A DNA stretch of 64,000 bases from Tanypteryx hageni (taxonomy: Eukaryota > Arthropoda > Insecta > Odonata > Petaluridae): the NCBI GenBank assembly GCA_028673005.1, contig CM054113.1:36212117-36276116 (forward strand), read 5' to 3'. Both the position numbers and the translations under genes were made by a program. The notes below the pieces were generated by a model. The model made no database searches, was not told the origin of the DNA, and saw only the letters and a program-made list of their open reading frames with translations. How positions within the stretch are numbered: the stretch's first letter is position 1; each line of letters starts with the position of its first letter. Of the stretch, positions 43,011 to 52,201 are shown piece by piece.

Positions 43011-43489
43011 TTTATGCGATCGGCATGTTGCATGAACCACTGTTTAAGTTTTTCACATTTTCTTGAAGCACATGTGCAGTATATTGTTCTGTGAATAGGT
43101 AGTAAGCAACTTGCGCCATTGCAAGGTAGTTTTTTAAGTGCTGGACAATTAAAGAGCTCTAAGTCAATAACTCGATTGTCTAAAATGCTTTTAAGGAATC
43201 GGTATTTTTGTAAACCTTTGACGAAAATTAAATCAAAGTTTAATGTATATTTCTTCAAAGTTTCTTCTAATTTTTTGTATTCAAGGTCACCATCAGTACC
43301 CTTAATACCATGGAAATTAAATACTAACCAGGTATTCTCTTTATTTTGGGTATACCATTCCGGACACTTGAAAACCCACGACTGTCACCGGTCATTTTCG
43401 AGGTCGATAATGGATAATTCCCGAATTATATATTTCACATCCTTGTGAACACAAGCTTGGAAATCTAAAATGCATTTTCGATATGCCAT
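42890..43489 (-). pseudogene. Unassigned Polinton-associated protein (200 codons, one stop)
   Basis: The minus-strand frame from ATG 43,489 to 42,890 carries a single in-frame TGA at 43,385-43,387. The N-terminus (AYRKCILDFQACVHKDV, then IIRELSIIDLE) resembles the first strand of an RNase H-fold 3'-5' exonuclease. The second half has VIDLELFNCPALKKL and a Cys-rich CTCASRKCEKLKQW end. I recall proteins of this design in repetitive insect sequences but cannot give a proven function. It lies downstream of the capsid and protease genes on the same strand, so it probably belongs to the Polinton. Confidence 0.5.
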
Positions 43490-43760
43490 TTTCGTGGAGG
43501 TTGGTTTACGAAGAGTTACCTTGCGCCAGGGATCGCCCCATCCATGAAAAGAATATTTCCAGCTTTAATCTCTTATAATCTATTTCACTATTTGGAGGTA
43601 AATCAATGGTGCCAGCATAACCCTGAACCATTAACTGTTAAATATAGTTATTAATATTATCAAGTTCAGCTGTTAGGAGTTTAATTATATGATTCAAAGG
43701 TTTAATAAATGACAAAAGCCGATTCCAATCATTAGCATTTAAGGTAATCGAGGAATTGTC

Positions 43761-44453
43761 TTATATTGTTATGTGTCTAACACCAAAATAAGTGTTAAAT
43801 TTAAATGGGAATCTTGAGAAGGTGGGTCTCACTCCCGAATTAAAATAATCTGCTATATCTTGATGTCTATCAATGAGGTCATACCACTGGGAGGCACTTA
43901 AAGAAACTGATCCTTTGTTCGCGTTCACAAATTTCACTTGTACTTCAAAAGAATGCCAAGCACTGCAAACCCACGTCGCCCCACTATCGTTCAAGCAGTA
44001 AGAAGTACCCAATAAAAGTTGTTTCACGTCAAACTTTTTTGGTACGCGTTTAGTATAGCGTGGGATCTTTTGCAAATTTGGTGGTGCGAAAACATCCTTC
44101 CAAGTTCTCTTGGTTGGTATGGGGTAGATACGTTTGCGTGAGGGTGGTGGGGGATTATCACCCTTCTCAGGAGAAGTTGATGATTTAGACTGTTGTAACA
44201 ATGGGGGTGACGTCTTACGGTGACGTTTGTGGGAAGCGTTGTCTTCCAGCAATCGCCGCTTCAACCTCGATAACTGTTTTTCTTGCAGTACTAAGGAAGT
44301 GCTGACCTCTTCATTTTCCATCTGCTCCAGTTTCGATGAGGACTCCCACCGTTGTTTTGAGGGGAGTATTGGGGGAGGTAACGTCCCGCCACCTTCTTCC
44401 TCCACCAATCGTCGCTTCAACCGCAAGACATCCTCGTCTATGGAGTGCGTCAT
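43761..44453 (-). CDS. Unassigned Polinton ORF (230 aa, intact)
   Basis: An intact frame with a start ATG. The N-terminal half is low-complexity and basic/acidic, with a duplicated motif LRLKRRLVEEEGGG and LSRLKRRLLED about 50 residues later, then Pro-rich PPPPSRKR. The C-terminal 100 residues look globular (WVCSAWHSFEVQVKF, then VSLSASQWYDLIDR). The tail of acidic/basic repeats suggests an internal scaffold, nucleic-acid-binding or late structural protein, but I do not recognise the family. It lies 120 bp after the protease gene and is read in the same direction. Confidence 0.6.
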   Translation of the reverse strand: MTHSIDEDVLRLKRRLVEEEGGGTLPPPILPSKQRWESSSKLEQMENEEVSTSLVLQEKQLSRLKRRLLEDNASHKRHRKTSPPLLQQSKSSTSPEKGDNPPPPSRKRIYPIPTKRTWKDVFAPPNLQKIPRYTKRVPKKFDVKQLLLGTSYCLNDSGATWVCSAWHSFEVQVKFVNANKGSVSLSASQWYDLIDRHQDIADYFNSGVRPTFSRFPFKFNTYFGVRHITI

Positions 44454-44576
44454 AATGACTGATGTCGTTTCCTTTTATATACCCATTTACAAAAGATGTG
44501 ATAATGCGGCAACACTGGAACAGCAACCTTGCGATGTCGAGTGACACTGCTGCCCTCTTCTTATTTTTCCAAAATG

Positions 44577-45011
44577 CTAATGGAAGAGCTGAATGACTCG
44601 ACAGTCGTTTAGGTCAGGGCGGTGGGGGTGAAAGAGGTTGTAGAATTGGGTGAGGGTTTTACCAGTGGATTTATGAAGTGTATAGAGACAGCAAAATTCT
44701 CCACAAAGATCAGAGCTATAGCTTTGGAGTCTAACATTATTTTCAACGATTCTACTGAATGGTTTCAAAAAGTTTGATATCAGGCGGGTGAAAGAGGGGT
44801 AACCGTACGAATCGAAATATTCTGCCTGAAATTTGTTTATAATATGTACCGCAATCCAGTGGCTACCTGACATATCAGAGGGATCTAAATTTATCACGTA
44901 AAGACCAAATCCCGGTCTTTTCGTTAATTTATCTGAAGGATAAACTCCATGAAAATGGTTTCTTGTCCGAAAGTCTTCCTTTAAGAGTGCATTAATCTGG
45001 ATGGTATCCAT
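44577..45011 (-). CDS. Adenain-like cysteine protease (144 aa, intact)
   Basis: This virion-maturation protease processes capsid precursors in adenovirus-like and Polinton systems. Visible catalytic elements: His51 in GSHWIAV, Asp67 in YFDSYG, Gln96 followed by Cys103 in the CGEFC motif. The order His-Asp-Gln-Cys and the spacing match the adenain (C5) family. The length (144 aa) is somewhat short compared with about 200 aa for adenovirus protease and usual for Polintons. It starts three bases downstream of the capsid frame, which suggests a compact polycistronic-like layout. No stop or frameshift is seen. Confidence 0.85.
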   Translation of the reverse strand: MDTIQINALLKEDFRTRNHFHGVYPSDKLTKRPGFGLYVINLDPSDMSGSHWIAVHIINKFQAEYFDSYGYPSFTRLISNFLKPFSRIVENNVRLQSYSSDLCGEFCCLYTLHKSTGKTLTQFYNLFHPHRPDLNDCRVIQLFH

Positions 45012-45013
45012 GG

Positions 45014-46297
45014 TTATGAATAGTTGATGAATACGTTTCTGGTTTTATCAAATTCAAAAGAAGCGTCATATTCCGCGTACACTATGCATGTTATCGTTTT
45101 ACTAAGGGGATTTGCAAATTTAGCAACAAGCCTAATATATCCATGATCCATTAAGCTAGTGTGATCCTCATGACCTGTATTATCTGGTGTTAGGTCAAAA
45201 GCTAAAATAAAATATCCATGCATAAACATTTCTTTTGTTATTTGGTTTCCACTATCACCATGATGGTAACCTAAACCTGTATATATAGAGCGATATGCTT
45301 GGGTGCAAGTATTATTATGAGTAAAATCTGTAGATATACCTTGAGGAGGAACTTGTACACCATTGGTGTATAATGAAAAATTAGATATACTATAATGATA
45401 TAATGTAAATGGATTTTTACTTCTTTTACCATTGTAAGAAGCATTATCAGTCATAGCGAAAACCAATGTGTTCGGCATTTTTCCAGTAACAATATTATCT
45501 AAATTTATTGATTGTGTACCAGAGGCTATAGTAAATGTCTTGAGTTCCACTCGTTTGTAAGGATATATTGCATTAGCCTTTAATAAAGCTATATTGTGAG
45601 CTTATAAAATGGAAGGATTGTCAGAAACATGTGGTACATTTAGAGTGGCATCTAAAATCTTAAGAATGGATGTTCCCGCATCTGCTTCCTTAATAAAAAA
45701 ACTGGGTTTGGCTAAAGAAAGCTTAATACCAATATCGATCTTGGGTAGTAAATACCTCAATTGGTTGAATACATCTACATGAAGTCTACCTTCTAGTTCC
45801 ACAATCCGACTGTTTTTAAACCAGTTATTTCTTGTTAGAAATCCTTCATTTGTCGTCATAGAATTGATATCATCAGTATCCAAAACCCAACCATCACATA
45901 CTAAGTGTGTATCTGCAGCATCGTGACCGTAATTTAAGAGATTTTCAAAATAACTGCGGTAATGATAATTATCCTCTGAATGTGTAACTTGTGCACCGGC
46001 CAAAATAACAGTGCATTGATTGAAGATTGAATGTAATGTGATATTTACTACACCTGGCTGATCTGCGTCTGTATTACCGTAATTCGTACCATCCGCCTTA
46101 CACAATTGTAGCTTGAGGGATAAGGTAATTTTATTTAAATCGCAGTAGGTTTCTCCAGAACTTTTTACCAAAAACTCCACGGTCGATGTCCCATCTAAAG
46201 CAGCAACTGGTTTGTATGGGATAATACGAGTACTTAATATGGCTGATTGCACATTTTCACGTTGGAAAATATCTAAAGTATAGGGCATAACCTCCAT
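45014..46297 (-). pseudogene. Major capsid protein of Polinton (428 codons, one in-frame stop)
   Basis: The frame runs from ATG 46,297 to 45,014 with a single TAA at 45,602-45,604, about 54% of the way along. It corresponds to the double-jelly-roll capsid protein of Polintons, which appears in nematode and arthropod databases as F54H12.2-like. Supporting motifs are the N-terminal TSTVEFLVKSSGETYCDL region, the NYHYRSYFENLLNYG stretch and the YPYKRVELKTFTI stretch just after the stop. The C-terminal half (VPPQGISTDF, then YHHGDSGNQITKEMF, then HGYIRLVAKF) is well preserved. Without the stop the length is near the family norm, so the interruption looks recent. Confidence 0.8.
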
Positions 46298-46324
46298 TAT
46301 TGGGAGAATATATCCGAATGCTTG

Positions 46325-46735
46325 TTAGCGCTTAGCTTTCTCCTTTTCAAATAACGTTTTACTACTTTTCCTCCCCGCTTTATTCCTTTTTTTACGACCT
46401 TTAACCTTAATTCGAAATCCAGATCCACTCATAGTTTTAATTTTTTCTTCTGCTTTCCTCTTCAAGTTTGAACCTGCTTCACTTAGACGTGAGCGTAATA
46501 TTCCCTTTGCGGGTTTTGAACCGAGATCGTGTAATGCCCCAATTCCAGCACTTATAGCTTCCTTACCTACTGTTTTGAGCCCGCTATGGAAAAGAGGCTT
46601 AAAGAAACGCCAGAGACCTCCTAAAAACCCTCCTAACCCTCTCCCTCTTTGCCTTTTGAAACTAGCAATATAAAGAGGACCTATTTCTCCCCCAATTTGA
46701 TTGAGATATTATTTTTCGTAGCGTCGTTCCACCAT
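46325..46735 (-). pseudogene. Minor capsid-like basic protein (PX-type, 137 codons, early stop)
   Basis: The frame starts at ATG 46,735, meets a TAA at codon 9 (46,709-46,711) and then stays open to 46,325. It contains GGFLGGLWRFFKPLFHSGLK, a Gly-rich amphipathic hydrophobic segment flanked by Arg/Lys, and a very basic C-terminus rich in KGRKKR. This composition is typical of the Polinton PX / adenovirus pX/pVI-like small capsid proteins that bind membranes or DNA. It lies between the penton-like and major capsid frames. Confidence 0.7.
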
Positions 46736-46766
46736 TTCAACCTTGTACTGAACCATTATTAGAATG

Positions 46767-47429
46767 TTAATACTTTATAAAGTGTAAAACTAAATATGAT
46801 GGTTTTGATCTTCCCACGAGAGGATATTGTACCCCATGTTTATCAGCCAAAAATATTTCAACGTTCTCAATTTCATTTCGTTCCAGAGGGTAGTAATAAA
46901 TCGGATTGAAGAAGTGATGACCTGTATTAGATATATTCACTATTCGTTAGCAACGAACGTGTGAATCACCTACTAACTGAAGTTCAATAATATCCGTGTA
47001 AACGAAAATTTCATTTTCCTCCTTTAAAACTCTCTTTTGCCTATACTGTGGTACATTTTCTTCCTTCACCTCTATCTCTCTCTTCTTTATGGGCACATCT
47101 TCTTTTCACTCCACACCCATCGCGTTAATAGACTCATCCTCCTCTTCTTCTAAGTCCCCTCTCCCTTCAGACTCATTATTCCGTATCTCCCTTCTCTTTA
47201 TGGATTCATTCCCCCTCTTTACCTCACTCTTCTTTATACCCTCAATTATATCCCCATATTTCACCATTGATATAAGTGTTGGAAGATAAATTTCCGCTAA
47301 ACCTACCTTCCATTTTCCTTTTCCTAAATATAACCTTTGAGATAGCTTAGTCCAAAAGTGGGAAATTGTATTGTTTGGAAAATAAGTACCTGAACTATCG
47401 CTGAGAAGAGTTAAGTAAAATTCATTCAT
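46767..47429 (-). pseudogene. Penton-like minor capsid protein (PY-type), two in-frame stops
   Basis: It starts at ATG 47,429 (MNEFYLTLLSDSSG), which overlaps the integrase stop in TAATG. The N-terminal motif FYLTL..SS..YFPNNTISHFWTKL followed by W.VGLAEIYLP is characteristic of the Polinton PY minor capsid family. The frame is interrupted by TGA at 47,106 and TAA at 46,947 but remains in phase to 46,767, about 221 codons. An acidic Glu/Ser-rich insert (NESEGRGDLEEEEDES) lies in the middle. It is shorter than many PY proteins. Confidence 0.7.
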
Positions 47430-48240
47430 TATAATCGTTTCACTGAAGATGCGTTTATCCAAGAGTTAAAATCATTGCAGTATCCTTTCCACTTGACAAA
47501 ATATTCCAAACTGCGACCTTCTCCTCTACGTTTCAATATTTTATCAATTTGAAATTCTGCACCACTTGATAAATTTACCCTAATTAATTCCGGCTCATAA
47601 AATGAACCTCCAATAATTCCCCGTTAAAGTCCTCTAATTTATAAGTGGGGGTCATGTTGCCTGCAATAACTGAGTGGATTTTAAATATCTTTATAGTATA
47701 ATTAAGAGTATATCCTTTAGTAAACGGAATCTTTTCTTTACTAATTCTTACAGCATCACCCACGTGAAATCTAGGTGAATAATCGATATTTCGCTTTCGA
47801 AATAACCGTTTTCCAACTTCAAATGCGTTGACTGCATCTACTTGCGAAGGTGCTATGCCAGTGGAGGAATGAATCGAATTGTTATATCCCATTACTAATT
47901 TTGGTAAAACATCAATGTAATTGTGTGTTAAATTTTGTAAAATATTTGTACATTTTGCTTTTAAGTGTTCTATTAATCCTTTCAACAACTGCTGCCTTAA
48001 CATCTAGATTATGTGTATAATAAAATTTTTTATTTTTACGAGCTAAGAATTCTTGAAACTTTTTGTTTTTAAACTCAGTTCCTTTATCACTTTGCAGTTT
48101 TAGCGGCTTTCTACCGCTGGTTATAATGATATAGTTAAAAGCCTTAATAATGTCTTCACCTGTTTTATTCTTTAGAGGAGCTACCCAAGCAAATTTCGAA
48201 AAGATATCGATTACAGTTAAAATGTACCCAAATCATTTTC
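47429..48240 (-). pseudogene. Polinton integrase, N-terminally truncated, with chromodomain
   Basis: The retroviral-type integrase core starts abruptly with TVIDIFSKFAWVAP (first catalytic Asp). It continues with LQSDKGTEF (second Asp) and AAVVERINRTLKSK (Glu), so the DDE triad is present. A frameshift at about 47,930 leads to NSIHSSTGIAPSQV and an SH3-like C-terminal domain. Another shift near 47,600 leads to a chromodomain (EFQIDKILKRRG, then YFVKWKGY) ending at 47,429. The zinc-binding N-terminal domain is gone, removed by the deletion that joins polymerase to integrase. The integrase would insert the element into the genome; this copy cannot. Confidence 0.85.
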
Positions 48241-50229
48241 GAATACGTCAGCTAATAGTAAAACGTCAGTCTTTAAATATAAATCAGAATAGTCGCCTAT
48301 ATTCTTACAATTAAATTCACTCCAAATTTTTTGAGCATTCTCATAGTCTTCAACCGAAACTCCGTCCTGAGTTAGATGGCTGTAAAAGTCCTCCTTGGGC
48401 GGTAAACACTCGTCATTTAATTTCCCCCAACTGTCCGCATACTCATATGGAAAAACACCCTTGCGTGTGACTAATTTTAATTTTTCTTCACCAAATACCC
48501 TCACAGTTTGGTTAAATTTATCGTGAGGTAAGTTATCTGCTAATTTAGAAAGGGGGAGGCCATAAATCGAAATGTATCTAAATATCGGATGGAAAAATCT
48601 CCCCCAACACTTCGCGAAGGAAATATACCACTCCTCCGAATTTGGGAAACAATGTATTTCCTTTTCATCATACCCCAATTGGGGTACGATTAAATGGGAG
48701 TCATACCCAGAAAGATTGTGGATGAAAACAGGGAGAAAATTTAGAATTTTAAAATTCAAATTACAATTTGAATGGGCAGCACCCCTAAATTCACCAGTTA
48801 TGTGATCATGATCTTTAACGCGATCGTTACTTAATTCTCCACCGCAGATATGACATGTAGATGCGGATTAAAATTCACTTTCCTCATCTGAGGTCATCGC
48901 AGCCATCTGTACTGCGTTTTTATACACTCCCCGAACAAGTTCCGCAACTTCTTTCATACGCTTTACGAAAACCTCCGCAGCATCACACCCTCGATATAGA
49001 ACGGGGTCAAAAACTTCATTGTGGGATGTAAGAAGGAAGCAGAATGACATCACTTCAGGTTTTTTAAATGAATAGGAGTGATCCGGCAGAGGTTCGCAAG
49101 TTTGAAATTGCGGAAGAATGCACTCAAAATCAGCATAAACTACGAAAGGGACACACATACTGTGTCCGAAATTCTTAAATTTCAACCATTTATCATCATC
49201 TGCAGGGAATACAATCTTCGAGGGGGTGTGGGTATTGCAATCACGTTTGTGATCAGCGAGCTTATCCTCACCGGGCAAGTGAGCAAAACAGCGCTTGCAA
49301 ATGTAAATTTTGTTGTGGTGTTTTGTTATTTGATCATGAACAAGACTTTCAAAATTTTTAATAAAGCAGTAATACCTCTTTTCACCTTCGGACAAGAACA
49401 AAAGGTCGCGATGATCTTCGAGCTCATTATTCACCACTTTAAGCGGGTACACATTATTTTCCGCATCAAGACCGAAAACATTAATCAAAATGTTATTAAA
49501 CTTTTCAAATTTCAAAATCTGAGAAACTTCAACAGGATAATCGATACAACCCCATCGATACCCCTGGTGAAACTCCTCAGTGCGATATTTTGAAACGCGT
49601 TGAGGATTTCAATTAATGTTATTAGCCCAGATGGCGTATTTAAAACAAAAAACGTCCGAATTAACAATATTAACAATTGATTTAGTATTTTTTATTTTTG
49701 GTGGTAACTCAATGAAAGTGGACCCCCTCAAAGGAGTGTATTTATAGATTCTCAGCTCGAGACCGAGAATCTCACTCAAAGACCAATCTGATCCTTTAGC
49801 TTGATGTTCAGATTTCTCCTTCAATAATTTTCCGAAAAGGCCGTCTAAAATTTCATTTACGTCATCCGTCTAGAACACTCTGACATTCCTAGTTTTGAAC
49901 CACCTTTCGTCGGTTTCCTCCTCTTTCGCAAATTTTGATTTTACTAAAATATTAATTTTGAGAGCTGTGTTGTCTAAATGTTCTCTGATCTTTGCGGAAA
50001 TAATCTCTCTGATGGTATCGGGAAATAATACTAGATCATTATACACTTCATATCCACTCACCCAATAGGTTTTCAACCGGTTTCGGACTGCTGAGGCTAT
50101 TTCAATTATAGGCTGCCTCTCTCCCCCATCCTGCCGGATTGCGTGGCGATGGTGAACATCCGTCATCTCGTGGGCGGCTTGGTAGCGGGGATTGTAATAT
50201 TTATAGCAAACATTACAAAAGCTCTCCAT
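48217..50229 (-). pseudogene. Protein-primed family-B DNA polymerase, exonuclease part only, three in-frame stops
   Basis: One frame runs from ATG 50,229 to 48,217 (about 671 codons) and is interrupted only by TAG 49,870, TGA 49,609 and TAA 48,868. In order: an N-terminal Cys/His finger (CNVCYKYY..AAHEMTDVHH); a region with IEIASAVRNRL; a Cys/His cluster (CKRCFAHL); exonuclease motif I (YADFECIL, about 49,130); a second finger (CHICGGEL..DHDHITGEFRG, about 48,850); motif II (HNLSGYDSHLI); and motif III (YLKTDVLLLADVFE, about 48,250). The sequence then passes directly into the integrase core. The palm/thumb catalytic domain, 400 or more residues in relatives, is deleted. Confidence 0.88.
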
Positions 50230-50790
50230 TGTGTGATGGATTTCTAACGTCTCAGGAGGCAGCTATCTCCAAACTACCTTCGAACACTCCCAACTCAGAC
50301 TTTTAAAAGGAAAATGTGTAGGGAGTGGTACTCGTATACACTTTTGACGTCATCTGCGAAGGAGGGTGGAAAAAATAAATTGCGATATCTCTCGAAATGT
50401 TGATTTTTTCAACAGCTGCAACTGAGCCCGCTTTGAACCTTTTTCGACTCTTAACAACGTCTCTCGAATCACCAATTATTCAAGCAGCTGCAATCGAGAC
50501 TGGCTTGGGAATATCTCATAAAAACATTCCCAGACCTTCTTCGACTCTTAACGACACCTCTCGAATCACCAATTATTCGAGCAGGTGCAACCAAGACTGG
50601 TTTAAGAATGTCTCATAAAAAACATTTCCAGACCTTCGACTCTTAACGACGTCTCACCTATCACCAATTATTCCAACAGCTGCAACCAAGACTGGTTTGA
50701 GGACGCTTCATAAAAAACATTGCTAGACCTTCTGATAAATACACTCCCCTTCATTCTCCTCCAGTATATAACTGCTACGAATTGAACGCA
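50230..50790. promoter_or_regulatory. Divergent intergenic region of the Polinton
   Basis: It lies between the leftward polymerase start (50,229) and the rightward ATG at 50,791, and so presumably holds promoters for both directions. It contains TGACGTCAT (50,344-50,352, CRE-like), a minisatellite and a TATA-like GTATATAA at about 50,764-50,771, 20-27 bp before the rightward ATG. Confidence 0.45.
50400..50738. repeat. Minisatellite, about 96 bp x 3.3
   Basis: CGACTCTTAAC starts at 50,445, 50,542 and 50,637 (periods 97 and 95). Each unit includes ATCACCAATTATTC.A.CAGCTGCAA, GACTGG.TT and TCATAAAAAACATT. A partial unit precedes the first. Divergence is moderate. Confidence 0.85.
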
Positions 50791-51171
50791 ATGGCATCAG
50801 TTGCGTGCTTCACTCACGTCCTTTTTCACCACAACAAAGTCTACTGCCAGTTCGGTATCTGTTGGGAGCACGACGCGCAGTGTACTTACACCTATATCAC
50901 GTCGTCTTTACCTTCACCATCGTATTCACCTTCGTCCCCGCCACCATCTTCATCTCCGCTTTCACCATCGTATTCACCATTATCCCCACCACCATCTTCA
51001 CCTCCGGTTTCACCTTCGTGTTCACCCTGCCAGTGCACCATTAGCCGGTGTCGTGACGCTCAATCATCCGCATTAAGTTATTATTTTAATAATTCCACTA
51101 TGTTTAAATTACATTTTTCATCTATTTACATTTTCCCTCTCCGATTTTTTTCAGATGGAATATGTTCATAA
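50791..51171 (+). CDS. Small rightward ORF with Ser/Pro/Tyr-rich repeats (126 aa)
   Basis: ATG at 50,791 follows a TATA-like sequence. The N-terminus (MASVACFTHVLFHHNKVYC) is Cys/His-containing. The middle is a 16-residue repeat (SPSYSPxSPPPSSxPx) encoded by a 48-bp DNA repeat at 50,911-51,031. The C-terminus has CSPCQCTISRC. The frame is intact but partly low complexity, so coding status is uncertain. Orientation is opposite to the Polinton genes. I do not recognise it. Confidence 0.35.
   Translation: MASVACFTHVLFHHNKVYCQFGICWEHDAQCTYTYITSSLPSPSYSPSSPPPSSSPLSPSYSPLSPPPSSPPVSPSCSPCQCTISRCRDAQSSALSYYFNNSTMFKLHFSSIYIFPLRFFSDGICS
50911..51031 (+). repeat. 48-bp coding minisatellite (about 2.4 units)
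   Basis: TTCACCATCGTATTCACC recurs at 50,913 and 50,961, with a diverged third start (TTTCACCTTCGTGTTCACC) at about 51,008. It encodes the YSP-type repeats. Confidence 0.8.
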
Positions 51172-51415
51172 AGCCTTAGGAGTTCCAAGAGGGGTATAAT
51201 TACCCTATAAAAATGTTGGAAAGGATGTCAACAAGATATGGTCCTGCTTTGGTGGCCCTTATCACAAAGCAGGGGGAGGAATATGGAAGAGGAAAGTCTT
51301 CCTCCCCAAACGCTACTCCACGGCTATCACCGAAGAGGAATTAAATTCGTATAATACCCAAACTGATGTGAGGTTAACATTAATAAAGAAAGATGGTGCT
51401 TTATCTATCTCGTAA
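51155..51415 (+). pseudogene. Small rightward frame with one in-frame stop (87 codons)
   Basis: ATG at 51,155 is preceded by a polypyrimidine tract and CAG (a splice-acceptor-like context). The frame is open to 51,415 apart from TAA at 51,197-51,199. The residues after the stop (VNKIWSCFGGPYHKAGGG, then VFLPKRYSTAITEEELNSY) look like a real protein. No family recognised. The single nonsense codon fits the decay pattern of the neighbouring Polinton genes. Confidence 0.4.
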
Positions 51416-51564
51416 ATTGACTTTTATTCCACTTCATCTCCCCGATTTAGATGATATAACGGGTGGCGTTATTGTATAAATTGAGTTTCTCAAATAGAAT
51501 AGTTTCATAAGACATTCAAATCTTCAACGAACCAAATCGTTCTAAAAAGGCACCCAGTTATAAC

Positions 51565-51924
51565 ATGGATCTGAAATCACTCGAAGACTGTGACGTTGCA
51601 GGTCGTTGTATGGTGGACCCAGATACAATTGCAATGATACATAAAATTGGGGCAGCTCTCCGACACTTTCGTAAGGATTGGAGGTCTATGTCCATAAATG
51701 AGTTGTATTATGTACCCTTCGATTACATAGAATTACATCATCAAAATTATATACATATGATATTGAGAAAATTCCCTCAAATACAAGAAATTGATAATCG
51801 ATTTTGTATGTTATTATATCAACCATGTTATAAACACGATCGTCGGAGGGGGTGGACTAACAGCCCACCTCCTATTAGGAAAGGTTGTTATACGTGTGTT
51901 AAAAAAGCCGCTCGATGTATATGA
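51565..51924 (+). CDS. Orphan rightward ORF (119 aa, intact)
   Basis: ATG at 51,565, TGA at 51,922-51,924, and a polyadenylation signal AATAAA at about 51,953. The predicted protein has an acidic N-terminus, a helical middle (IAMIHKIGAALRHFRKDW), an aromatic stretch (YYVPFDYIELHHQNYIHMIL), and a Cys-rich basic C-terminus (CMLLYQPCYKHDRRRGW, then CYTCVKKAARC). I recognise no family. It sits beside the Polinton and may be an accessory gene of it, or host or other-TE sequence. Intactness next to broken genes makes it worth noting. Confidence 0.5.
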   Translation: MDLKSLEDCDVAGRCMVDPDTIAMIHKIGAALRHFRKDWRSMSINELYYVPFDYIELHHQNYIHMILRKFPQIQEIDNRFCMLLYQPCYKHDRRRGWTNSPPPIRKGCYTCVKKAARCI

Positions 51925-52016
51925 AGAAAAATTATGATAAAATATTTCTGTAAATAAAACTTAATCAACCTACTCAACATTTGTTTCATTTTGCTAGATT
52001 AATAAATCATCAACAA

Positions 52017-52195
52017 CGACCGCCTCTTGTTTCGATACATCGATTTAAATCTGACGACGTTGGAACTACCCCCAAACGCACCACGATCGCCTCTTGTTTC
52101 GATACATCGATTTCAATCTGACAACGTTGGAATCACCCCCAAACGCATCACGATCGTCTCTTGTTTCGATACATCGATTGAAATATGACAACGTC
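52017..52195. repeat. 67-bp tandem repeat (about 2.7 units)
   Basis: Units starting CG(C/T)CTCTTGTTTCGATACATCGATT occur at 52,021, 52,088 and 52,155 (period 67 bp). Each includes ATCGAT and, in the first two units, AACGTTGGAA..ACCCCCAAACGCA. Highly conserved between units, so recent. Confidence 0.9.
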
Positions 52196-52201
52196 AAAAG
52201 A

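Noticed and set aside
43119..43448. 109-aa plus-strand ORF
   Set aside because: Antisense to the better-supported minus-strand Polinton-associated frame.
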